This document shows positions 6,890 to 14,545 of a stretch of DNA of 24,173 nucleotides, in pieces. This stretch comes from an uncultured Oscillibacter sp. (GTDB taxonomy: Bacteria; Bacillota; Clostridia; Oscillospirales; Oscillospiraceae). Both the position numbers and the translations under genes were made by a program. Under the pieces are notes generated by a model that did no database searches, had not been told where the DNA came from, and was given only the letters and a program-made list of their open reading frames with translations. Positions within the stretch are counted from its first letter, which is position 1. Each line of letters starts with the position of its first letter. The DNA lies in contig CAJUBX010000028.1 in assembly GCA_910585165.1 (NCBI GenBank), positions 1 through 24,173 of the forward strand, written 5' to 3'.

Positions 6890-8310
6890 TGGGCGGTTTT
6901 TTTGGCGCGATATCAAAACGGGACGTGGTGCTGGACGTGTTCTTCGGGACGGACTACCACTCCCACCTGGGCACCCGCCGGGGCGGCATGGCCCTCTACG
7001 ACAGGGAGCGGGGCTTTCACCGGCAGATTCACAACATTGAAAACACGCCCTTCCGCACGAAGTTTGAAAAGGACCTGAGCGCGTTTCACGGCCAGGCGGG
7101 CGTGGGCTGCATCAGCGACACGGACCCCCAGCCCCTGCTGATGCGCTCCCACCTGGGGCTCTACGCCATCTCCACCGTGGGCATCATCCAGAACGCCGAG
7201 GAGCTGGTGGAACGGCATTTTGACCACCACGGCCACCAGTTCATGGCCATGAGCTCCGGCAAGGTCAATGCAACGGAGCTGGTGGCCTCCCTCATCAGCC
7301 AGAAGGACGACCTGGTATCAGGCATCCGGTACGCCCAGGAGCAGATTGAAGGCTCCATGACCATCCTCATCCTCACCCCGGAGGGCATCTACGCCGCCCG
7401 GGACCGCCTGGGCCGCCTGCCGGTGCTGATCGGCCAGAGCGCCGAGGGCTGCTGCGTCTCCTTCGAGTCCTTCGCCTACCATAAGCTGGGCTATCAGGAC
7501 GCCTACGAGCTGGGCCCCCAGGAAATCGTGCGCATCACCGCCGACGGCTGGGAAACCCTCTCCCCCGCCGGGAAGGATATGCGCATCTGCGCCTTCCTCT
7601 GGACCTACTACGGCTATCCCAACTCCTGCTACGAGGGGGTCAACGTGGAGGTCATGCGCTACCGCAACGGCGAAATCATGGCCCGGGACGAGGTTCAGCG
7701 GGGCCAGCTTCCCAAGGTGGATTACGTGGCGGGGGTCCCGGACTCCGGCCTGCCCCATGCCATCGGCTTCGCCAACCGCAGCGGCAAGCCCTTTGCCCGC
7801 CCCTTCGTGAAATACACCCCCACCTGGCCCCGGTCCTTTATGCCCGAGAGCCAGGACGTGCGGAACCAGGTGGCGAAAATGAAGCAGATTCCCGTCCACG
7901 AGCTCATCCGCGGGAAGAAGCTCCTCTTTGTGGACGACTCCATCGTCCGGGGCACCCAGCTCCGGGAGACGGTGGAATTCCTCTACGAGTCCGGCGCGGA
8001 GGAGGTTCATATGCGCTCCGCCTGCCCCCCCATCATGTACGGCTGCAAATACCTGAACTTCTCCCGCAGCAACTCCGACATGGAGCTTTTAAGCCGCAGG
8101 ACCATCCAGGCCCTGGAGGGGGACGAGGGCCAGCGGCATCTGGAGGAGTACGCCGACGCGTCCACGGAGCGGGGCAAATGCATGCTTCGGACCATCTGTG
8201 AGGAGATGGGCTTCGACTCCCTGGGCTACCAGTCCCTGGACGGCCTTCTGGAGGCCATCGGCATTGACAAGGACAAAATCTGCACCTACTGCTGGACGGG
8301 AAAGGAATGA
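6889..8310 (+). CDS. purF: PurF-like amidophosphoribosyltransferase with a dead glutaminase site
   Basis: A 473-residue protein aligning to PurF over its length. PurF makes phosphoribosylamine from PRPP using ammonia released from glutamine by an N-terminal Cys nucleophile. Here the start is MGGFFGAIS where the family has CGVFGI: Cys1 is Gly2. By my alignment to Bacillus PurF the other glutaminase residues are gone too: Arg73 is Ser76, Asn101 is Val97, Asp127 is Ala128. The phosphoribosyltransferase half is intact, with GVPDSG (282-287) and the PRPP loop LLFVDDSIVRGT (345-356). All four candidate [4Fe-4S] cysteines remain (C234, C386, C465, C468). I recall similar proteins in Bacteroides. It could use free ammonia or a partner glutaminase. 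The start is fixed by the TAATG overlap with purC. Confidence 0.88.
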   Translation: MGGFFGAISKRDVVLDVFFGTDYHSHLGTRRGGMALYDRERGFHRQIHNIENTPFRTKFEKDLSAFHGQAGVGCISDTDPQPLLMRSHLGLYAISTVGIIQNAEELVERHFDHHGHQFMAMSSGKVNATELVASLISQKDDLVSGIRYAQEQIEGSMTILILTPEGIYAARDRLGRLPVLIGQSAEGCCVSFESFAYHKLGYQDAYELGPQEIVRITADGWETLSPAGKDMRICAFLWTYYGYPNSCYEGVNVEVMRYRNGEIMARDEVQRGQLPKVDYVAGVPDSGLPHAIGFANRSGKPFARPFVKYTPTWPRSFMPESQDVRNQVAKMKQIPVHELIRGKKLLFVDDSIVRGTQLRETVEFLYESGAEEVHMRSACPPIMYGCKYLNFSRSNSDMELLSRRTIQALEGDEGQRHLEEYADASTERGKCMLRTICEEMGFDSLGYQSLDGLLEAIGIDKDKICTYCWTGKE

Positions 8311-8388
8311 CCGCCGTCCCTCCGGCACCATCCCCATCCCAAAGCGGGCGGCCCCGCAGGTCCGCCCCCAACAAACAGGAGGTTACAC

Positions 8389-9456
8389 ATGGAAAACTCC
8401 CATTCCGCCGCCTACGCCGCCGCCGGCGTGGATATCACCGCGGGCTACGAGGGCGTGCGGCTGATGAAGCCCTTTGCGGAGCGCACCAGAATTCCCGGCG
8501 TGGTCTCCGGCATCGGCGGCTTCGGCGGCCTGTTCGCACCAAACCTCTCCGGCATGGCGGAGCCGGTCCTTGTCTCCGGAACCGACGGCGTGGGCACCAA
8601 GCTGCGCCTGGCCCAGCTTCTGGACAAGCACGACACCATCGGAATCGACTGCGTGGCCATGTGCGTCAACGATATCATCTGCTGCGGGGCCAGGCCCCTC
8701 TTTTTCCTGGACTACATCGCCATCGGCAAAAATGAGGCGGAGAAGGCGGCCTCCATCGTCTCCGGCGTGGCGGAGGGCTGCGTCCAGGCGGGCTGCGCCC
8801 TCATCGGCGGCGAGACCGCCGAGCATCCCGGGGTCATGGCCCCGGACGATTACGACATCGCCGGATTTTCCGTGGGCGTGGTGGACAAGCCGCGCATCAT
8901 CGACGGGAGCAGGGTCCGGGCGGGGGACGCCCTCATCGGCCTTCGCTCCTCCGGCGTCCACTCCAACGGCTTCTCCCTGGTGCGCAAGGTCTTCGACATC
9001 GAGCGCGCCGACCTGACCTCCCCCGTGGAGGCGCTGGAGGGCAAATCCCTGGGCGAGGTCCTTCTGGCCCCCACGAAAATCTATGTCAAGGCGGTCCTGG
9101 CCCTTCTGGAGGGCGGCATTGACCTCCACGGGGCCAGCCACATCACCGGCGGCGGCTTCTTTGAGAATGTCCCCCGGATGCTCCCCCAGGGGCTGGAGGC
9201 CCATTTCTACGCCGCCGCCCTTCCCCGGGTCCCCATTTTTGATCTCATCCAACAGCGGGGAAACATCTCCGAACACGACATGTACAACACCTTCAACATG
9301 GGCCTGGGGATGGTTCTGGCGGTTCCCCAGGACCAGGCGGACAGGGCCCTCTCCATCCTGCGCGCCGCCGGGGAGGCGGACGCGGCGCAGGTGGGCGATG
9401 CCGCACGGGGAGACGGGGGCGTCGTTTTCTGCGAGGTCTGCCCCCCTGTCCTATGA
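8389..9456 (+). CDS. purM: AIR synthetase (PurM)
   Basis: A 355-residue ATP-dependent cyclase converting FGAM to AIR. The AIRS signatures are clear: SGTDGVGTKLRLA (63-75), MCVNDIICCGARPLFFLDY (91-109), GGETAEHPG (140-148), RSSGVHSNGFSLVR and HITGGGFFENVPRM. AGGAGG lies at normal spacing before the ATG. It follows purF after a 78-base gap with no clear terminator and overlaps purN by four bases (ATGA). PurM is the step after PurL, whose gene closes the operon. Confidence 0.96.
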   Translation: MENSHSAAYAAAGVDITAGYEGVRLMKPFAERTRIPGVVSGIGGFGGLFAPNLSGMAEPVLVSGTDGVGTKLRLAQLLDKHDTIGIDCVAMCVNDIICCGARPLFFLDYIAIGKNEAEKAASIVSGVAEGCVQAGCALIGGETAEHPGVMAPDDYDIAGFSVGVVDKPRIIDGSRVRAGDALIGLRSSGVHSNGFSLVRKVFDIERADLTSPVEALEGKSLGEVLLAPTKIYVKAVLALLEGGIDLHGASHITGGGFFENVPRMLPQGLEAHFYAAALPRVPIFDLIQQRGNISEHDMYNTFNMGLGMVLAVPQDQADRALSILRAAGEADAAQVGDAARGDGGVVFCEVCPPVL

Positions 9457-10076
9457 GCCGGGCGCGGATCGCCGTCCTGGTCTCCGGCGGCGGAACCAAC
9501 CTGGAGGCCCTGCTGAACGCCCAGGAGGCGGGCAGAATCCCCCACGGGGAGATTGCCGTGGTCCTCGCCAGCGCCCTCGGGGCCTACGCTTTGAAGCGGG
9601 CGGAAAACCACGGCGTTCCCGGCTTCGCCGTGCCCCGGAAGGGACGCTCCCAGGAGGAGTTTGAAGCCGGGCTTATGGAAAAGCTCCAAGAGTACCGGGC
9701 GGACATGATCATCCTGGCGGGCTTCCTCTCCATTTTGTCCGGGGAGTTCGTAAAGCGCTGGCCGGACCGCATTTTAAACGTCCACCCCTCCCTGATCCCC
9801 GCCTTCTGCGGCAGGGGGCACTACGGCTTAAAGGTCCACGAGGAGGCCCTCCGCCGGGGCGTAAAAGTCACCGGAGCCACGGTGCATCTGGTGAACGAAA
9901 TTCCCGACGGGGGCCGCATCCTTCTGCAAAAGGCGGTGGAGGTCCTCCCCGGCGACACGCCGGAAACGCTCCAGCGCCGGGTGATGGAGCAGGCGGAGTG
10001 GGTCCTCCTGCCCCAGGCGGCGGAGCTGACCGCCCGACAACTGGCAAATGAACAGAAAGGAGCCGACCTATGTTAG
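9453..10076 (+). CDS. purN: GAR transformylase (PurN)
   Basis: A 207-residue enzyme moving a formyl group from 10-formyltetrahydrofolate to GAR. It begins IAVLVSGGGTNLEALL and has the catalytic set N109 and H111 in ILNVHPSLIPAF and D152 in the loop NEIPDGGR. It is translationally coupled to purM by ATGA. Its stop codon lies inside the start of the next gene (seven-base overlap), so the DUF1266/Imm33-like gene is also tightly coupled to it. Confidence 0.95.
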   Translation: MSRARIAVLVSGGGTNLEALLNAQEAGRIPHGEIAVVLASALGAYALKRAENHGVPGFAVPRKGRSQEEFEAGLMEKLQEYRADMIILAGFLSILSGEFVKRWPDRILNVHPSLIPAFCGRGHYGLKVHEEALRRGVKVTGATVHLVNEIPDGGRILLQKAVEVLPGDTPETLQRRVMEQAEWVLLPQAAELTARQLANEQKGADLC

Positions 10077-11200
10077 ACCGTACCCAGCTTCATGATTTCC
10101 ACCCCTCCTGCGCTCCAACGGAGGGCCTCTGCGCCGAGATCGGCACGCTGCTCTCCCGCTCCCGGCGGAAGCGGCGTTCCTGTGAACGGGACGCGTTTCT
10201 CGCCCTGCTGGCGGGGGTTCCCGCCCTGCGGAAGACCCCCGGCCTTCCTTCCCCCAAGGACTCCGGCCCGGACTATTTCACCACGCTGCCCCTCTGCGCC
10301 TCGGAGGCGGAGGCTGCCGCCTGCCGGGAGCATCTGAAAACCGTATACGGCATTAAGGACAAGCAAAGCCTCTTGGACTTCTGCGGCCGGCAGTTCCGCT
10401 GCCAGGACAACTATCTGGATTTCGAGGCCATGTGGGAGGGCCGTCCCCTGTTTGACCCCGCCGCTTTGAATCCCGCCGCCGCCGGCTTCTTCCTCCAGGC
10501 CCGGGACTTCTCTGCCCAGTTTTACCCCCTGGTGGGCCATCTGGGCTATCTCGCCTGGGATATCAGCGAGCGGACGGGCCATCTCCGGGCGGCGCTGGCC
10601 TGCGGGCTTTTGACCCGGGAGGAGTTTGACGGCCTGGCCGAGCCGCAGATTCTCCAGGCCCAGGCCTTTGGAAGCTGGGAGGAGTACGCCGCCAGCCTGG
10701 TCTGCGGCGCGCTGTACTGGGACTTCCGCCAGGGAACGCCCCTGCCGGACCTTCAGAAGGCCCAGCGGCTGTGGATGGATTTGACCCGCAGCCTGCTGGC
10801 CAACGACGCGGCCTGGGACAGCGGCTTTTGGTACGTCCCCAAACGGGAGAAGGAATACCGCCTCTGGCCCTCGGAAATGCGGATGTACCTCCCGGACTGG
10901 GACGGCCCCAACGGCTGCTTCATCACGGACCGCATCGCCGTGGACGGGCGCAAGGTGGGCTGGTGCTACCGGGAGGAGCCGGAGCCCGGCTTCCCCGACA
11001 GCGGCTGGCGCTTCTTCTCCGGCGACGAGAGCCCGGAATATCTCGCTGACATCGGCCACACCGGGGTTTACGACCTGAACACCGCCTGCAATCTGGACCC
11101 GGAAATCGTCCCCCTGCTGTCCGCCCCCTATCAAAGCGCCTTCGCCCGGGGAGAGGACGGGAAATTCCGTCCCGAGCCCTTTGACCTGCCGGAGAAGTGA
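10070..11200 (+). CDS. DUF1266 plus Imm33-like (DUF2185) protein inside the purine operon
   Basis: A 376-residue cytoplasmic protein with no purine-enzyme motif. Residues about 160-230 resemble DUF1266: AWDISERTGHLRAALACG, then SWEEYAASLVCGALYWDF. Residues about 283-365 resemble DUF2185, classed among immunity proteins as Imm33: GCFITDRI, KVGWCYREEPE, DSGWRFFSGDESPEYL, YDLNTACNLDPEIVPLL. Residues 1-150 carry no domain I know. Both families turn up among immunity proteins of polymorphic toxins, but no toxin gene is nearby. It overlaps purN by seven bases and has AGGAG before its ATG, so it is a coupled operon member. Its job here is unknown. Confidence 0.85.
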   Translation: MLDRTQLHDFHPSCAPTEGLCAEIGTLLSRSRRKRRSCERDAFLALLAGVPALRKTPGLPSPKDSGPDYFTTLPLCASEAEAAACREHLKTVYGIKDKQSLLDFCGRQFRCQDNYLDFEAMWEGRPLFDPAALNPAAAGFFLQARDFSAQFYPLVGHLGYLAWDISERTGHLRAALACGLLTREEFDGLAEPQILQAQAFGSWEEYAASLVCGALYWDFRQGTPLPDLQKAQRLWMDLTRSLLANDAAWDSGFWYVPKREKEYRLWPSEMRMYLPDWDGPNGCFITDRIAVDGRKVGWCYREEPEPGFPDSGWRFFSGDESPEYLADIGHTGVYDLNTACNLDPEIVPLLSAPYQSAFARGEDGKFRPEPFDLPEK

Positions 11201-11209
11201 GGGAATGCC

Positions 11210-11827
11210 ATGCCGACGGGAAAAGAACTGGCCCGCGCCTATGTGGACGGCCTGAAAGAAGCCTATTGCCAGGCGGGCGGGCAGGAAATCTGGGACCATT
11301 TCGCCTCCATCGCCCACGGGGCCTCCCGGGAGGACCTGGCCGCCTTAAAGGCCCTCTATCCGGAAGCGCCGGAGAGCCTTTTGGCGCTGCTGAGCCGCGT
11401 GGACGGCACCTACTACCGGGAGTACCGGGGAGAAAAAACCGTCTTCTACTTCCTGGGCTCCGACCTGGAGGAGTACCCCTATTACCTGCTGTCCGCCCGG
11501 CAGATAATGGACACCAAGGACGATTTCGGGAAGTGGGGAGAGTATCTCATTAACCGGGAGTATGACGATATCCCGGTGGACGAGGGCGTCTGCGGCAGCA
11601 TGGACGGGCTGAACCTGCTCCATTTCTCCGACTGCTGCAACAACGGCGGCACTTCCCAGCTGTTTCTCGACTTCTCCCCCTCCCCCAAGGGCAGAAAGGG
11701 CCAGGTCCTCCGCTACCTCCACGACCCCGACGAGCTGGCGGTCATCGCGGACAGCTTCGACGGGTATCTGGAGCTGCTGATGGAGAACGAATATAACTTT
11801 ATCAACGAGGACACGGTGGACGAGTAA
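11210..11827 (+). CDS. SMI1/KNR4 (SUKH superfamily) protein
   Basis: A 205-residue acidic protein. The SUKH-like core runs from about residue 40 (LKALYPEAPESLLALLSRVDGTYYREYRG) through VFYFLGSDLEEYPYYLLS to the C-terminal DSFDGYLELLMENEY; the order of elements fits SMI1/KNR4. This superfamily supplies many immunity proteins for contact-dependent and polymorphic toxins. It starts nine bases after the DUF1266/Imm33-like gene with GAGGGA before the ATG, so the two form a pair. Its stop codon TAA (11825-11827) coincides with the left end of a MITE-like repeat, so the original C-terminus may have been different. Confidence 0.82.
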   Translation: MPTGKELARAYVDGLKEAYCQAGGQEIWDHFASIAHGASREDLAALKALYPEAPESLLALLSRVDGTYYREYRGEKTVFYFLGSDLEEYPYYLLSARQIMDTKDDFGKWGEYLINREYDDIPVDEGVCGSMDGLNLLHFSDCCNNGGTSQLFLDFSPSPKGRKGQVLRYLHDPDELAVIADSFDGYLELLMENEYNFINEDTVDE

Positions 11828-12044
11828 GAGCCTATCCGCGAATAAGACGTGCGCAGATTGCGCCGTCAGATTTTTGCCCCAAGGGCATGTGACATCCCTA
11901 AGCGGCAAAGCCGCCAACGGCTGTCCGATCGCCAAACAAGGCGCTTTGACGCAGGCGGGCTGTCGCCCGGCAAGGAAAAGCAACGCAGAATGACGTAAAA
12001 TATGCAAGCAAGCTGTGTGCGGATGATTTGCGGATAGGCTCTTA
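11825..12044 (+). repeat. MITE-like palindromic element, copy 1, inside the purine operon
   Basis: About 220 bases bounded by perfect 15-base inverted repeats (11825-11839 and 12030-12044, outermost TAAGAGCCTATCCGC) that continue imperfectly to about 37 bases. No coding sequence. The core has CAAGGCG at 11937, a hairpin CGGGC-TGTC-GCCCG (11956-11969) and CAACGCAG (11981-11988). The same layout occurs in the two other copies of the window. It fills the gap between the SUKH gene and purH and should be transcribed with the operon. Confidence 0.8.
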
Positions 12045-12072
12045 ACATACAACATAAAAAGGAGCGCGGACC

Positions 12073-13251
12073 ATGAACGAGCTGGAACTGAAATACGGCT
12101 GCAACCCCAACCAGAAGCCCTCCCGCATTTTCATGAAGGACGGCGGGGACCTGCCCCTCACCGTTCTCAACGGCAGGCCCGGCTATATCAACTTCCTGGA
12201 CGCCCTGAACTCCTGGCAGCTGGCCAAGGAGCTGAAGGAGGCCTCCGGCCTTCCCTCCGCCGCCAGCTTCAAGCACGTCTCCCCCGCCGGAGCCGCCGTG
12301 GGCCTGCCCCTCAGCGGGACGGAGAGAAGCATGTACTTTGCGGACCCCGCCGCGGACCTCAGCTCCATCGCCTGCGCCTACATCCGGGCCCGGGGAGCGG
12401 ACCGTCTCTGCTCCTACGGCGACTGGGCGGCCCTCTCCGACGTGTGCGACGCGTCCGCAGCCCGGTATCTCAAGGAGGAGGTCTCCGACGGGATCATCGC
12501 CCCCGGCTATACGGACGAGGCCCTGGAGATTTTAAAAACCAAGAAGAAGGGCGGGTACAACGTGGTTCAAATCGACCCGGACTACACCCCCGCCCCCCAG
12601 GAGTACAAGGACGTGTTCGGCGTTACCTTCCAGCAGGGCCGGAACGAGTACAAAATCAGCGAGGCCCTGCTTTCCAACATCGTGACGAAAAACCGCGCTC
12701 TCCCCGCCCAGGCGAAAACCGACATGATGGTCGCCCTTATCACCCTGAAATACACCCAGTCCAACTCCGTCTGCTATGTGAAGGACGGCCAGGCCATCGG
12801 CGTGGGCGCGGGCCAGCAGAGCCGCATCCACTGCACCCGCCTGGCGGGGAACAAGGCGGACAACTGGCGGCTCCGCCAGCACCCCCAGGTCCTGGCCCTG
12901 CCCTTCCGGGAGGATATCCGCCGCCCGGACCGGGACAACGCCATCGACGTGTACCTCTCGGACGAGTGGGAGGACCTGCTGGCGGACGGCGAGTGGCAAA
13001 GGGTGTTCACCTGCCGCCCACAGCCCTTGACTGCGGAGGAAAAACGGGCCTGGATTGCCGGGCTTTCCGGTGTCACCTGCGGCTCCGACGCTTTCTTCCC
13101 CTTCGGGGACAATGTGGAGCGGGCCCGGAAGAGCGGCACGGCCTACATCGTCCAGCCCGGCGGAAGCATCCGGGACGGCCATGTCATCGGGACCGCCGAT
13201 AAATACGGCATGACCATGTGCTTTACCGGCATGCGCTTATTCCACCATTAA
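12073..13251 (+). CDS. purH: Free-standing AICAR formyltransferase (PurH C-terminal half)
   Basis: A 392-residue enzyme formylating AICAR with 10-formyltetrahydrofolate to give FAICAR. It opens with KYGCNPNQ (family KYGENPHQ). It carries the catalytic Lys-His pair K67-H68 in SFKHVSPAGAA and ends with the typical SDAFFPFGDN, AYIVQPGGSIRD and MCFTGMRLFHH. Usual PurH is about 510 residues with an N-terminal IMP cyclohydrolase domain; here that domain is absent and the protein begins directly at the transformylase. A separate cyclohydrolase must exist elsewhere. AAAAAGGAG precedes the ATG. It is separated from the SUKH gene by a MITE-like element and from purD by ten bases. Confidence 0.92.
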   Translation: MNELELKYGCNPNQKPSRIFMKDGGDLPLTVLNGRPGYINFLDALNSWQLAKELKEASGLPSAASFKHVSPAGAAVGLPLSGTERSMYFADPAADLSSIACAYIRARGADRLCSYGDWAALSDVCDASAARYLKEEVSDGIIAPGYTDEALEILKTKKKGGYNVVQIDPDYTPAPQEYKDVFGVTFQQGRNEYKISEALLSNIVTKNRALPAQAKTDMMVALITLKYTQSNSVCYVKDGQAIGVGAGQQSRIHCTRLAGNKADNWRLRQHPQVLALPFREDIRRPDRDNAIDVYLSDEWEDLLADGEWQRVFTCRPQPLTAEEKRAWIAGLSGVTCGSDAFFPFGDNVERARKSGTAYIVQPGGSIRDGHVIGTADKYGMTMCFTGMRLFHH

Positions 13252-13261
13252 GGAGGATTCC

Positions 13262-14545
13262 ATGAATTTACTTGTCGTCGGCGGCGGCGGCCGCGAGCAC
13301 GCCATCATCAAAAAGCTGAAAGAGAATCCCCTGGCCGAAACCATCTACGCCCTCCCCGGCAACGGCGGCATCGCCGCCGACGCGGTCTGCGTCCCCTCCA
13401 TCGGGGCCAAGGAGATTGAAAAAATCGTGGACTTCGCCAGGTCCCATTCCATTGATTTCGCCGTGGTGGCCCCGGATGATCCCCTGGCCCTGGGCTGTGT
13501 GGATAGGCTCCACGAGGCGGGCATCCCCTGCTTCGGCCCCGGCGCCAAGGCCGCCCGCATCGAATCCAGCAAGGTCTTCGCCAAGAACCTGATGAAAAAG
13601 TACGGCATCCCCACCGCCCGCTATGAGGTCTTCGGCGATCCCGCCAAGGCCCTGGCCTATTTGAAAACCGCCTCCTTCCCCATTGTGGTCAAGGCCGACG
13701 GCCTGGCCCTAGGCAAGGGCGTGCTGATTCCCCAGAACCTCCGGGAGGCGGAGGCCGCCGTGAAGTCCATTATGGAGGACCGGGCCTTCGGCGACTCCGG
13801 AAACGAAATCGTCATTGAGGAGTTTCTCACGGGCCCGGAGGTCAGCGTCCTGGCCTTCACCGACGGCACGGCCATCGTCCCCATGGTCTCCTCCATGGAC
13901 CACAAGCGCTCCGGGGACGGCGACACGGGCCTCAACACCGGCGGCATGGGCACCGTGGCCCCCAATCCCTGCTATACGCCGTCCGCCGCGGCGGAGTGCA
14001 TGGAAAAGATCTTCCTCCCCACCCTGGCCGCCATGCGGGCGGAGGGCTGCCCCTTCAAGGGCTGCCTGTACTTCGGACTGATGATTACTCCCGGCGGGCC
14101 CAAGGTCATCGAGTACAACTGCCGCTTCGGCGACCCGGAAACCCAGGTGGTCCTGCCCCTGCTGAAAACCGACCTTCTGACCGTCATGCAGGCGGTGGAA
14201 AGCGAGACCCTGGGGGACCTTGCCGTGGAGTGGCGGGACGGGGCCGCCGCCTGCGTCGTGCTGGCCTCCGGCGGCTACCCCGGCAGCTATGAAACGGGCA
14301 AAAAAATCACCATCCCCCGGGACCTTCCCGCAGCCGTCACCGTCTACCACGCCGGGGACGCCCTGGCGGAGGACGGAACCCTGGCCACCAGCGGAGGGCG
14401 GGTGCTGGGCGTTACCGCCGTGGGGGATACCCTGCAGGCCGCCCTGGAAACCGCCTACGCCGCCGCCGGGCGGATCGAATTTGAGGGCAAATACATGCGC
14501 CGGGACATTGGGAAACGGGCCCTGGCCGCCATGGAGGGACGCTGA
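13262..14545 (+). CDS. purD: GAR synthetase (PurD)
   Basis: A 427-residue ATP-grasp ligase joining glycine to phosphoribosylamine. Signatures in order: LLVVGGGGREHAI (3-15), SSKVFAKNLMKKYGIPTA, FPIVVKADGLALGKGV, the GARS motif GDGDTGLNTGGMGTVAPNP, and CRFGDPETQVVLPLL. Length is normal. AGGAGG lies five bases before the ATG, just after the purH stop. Its TGA is immediately followed by the purL ATG, without a gap. It uses the unstable product of PurF, so close expression with purF makes sense. Confidence 0.96.
   Translation: MNLLVVGGGGREHAIIKKLKENPLAETIYALPGNGGIAADAVCVPSIGAKEIEKIVDFARSHSIDFAVVAPDDPLALGCVDRLHEAGIPCFGPGAKAARIESSKVFAKNLMKKYGIPTARYEVFGDPAKALAYLKTASFPIVVKADGLALGKGVLIPQNLREAEAAVKSIMEDRAFGDSGNEIVIEEFLTGPEVSVLAFTDGTAIVPMVSSMDHKRSGDGDTGLNTGGMGTVAPNPCYTPSAAAECMEKIFLPTLAAMRAEGCPFKGCLYFGLMITPGGPKVIEYNCRFGDPETQVVLPLLKTDLLTVMQAVESETLGDLAVEWRDGAAACVVLASGGYPGSYETGKKITIPRDLPAAVTVYHAGDALAEDGTLATSGGRVLGVTAVGDTLQAALETAYAAAGRIEFEGKYMRRDIGKRALAAMEGR

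Noticed and set aside
11825..12044. Target-site duplication proving transposition of copy 1
   Set aside because: TA flanks both sides of copy 1, but copies 2 and 3 show TT on the left and TA on the right, so a duplication cannot be claimed.
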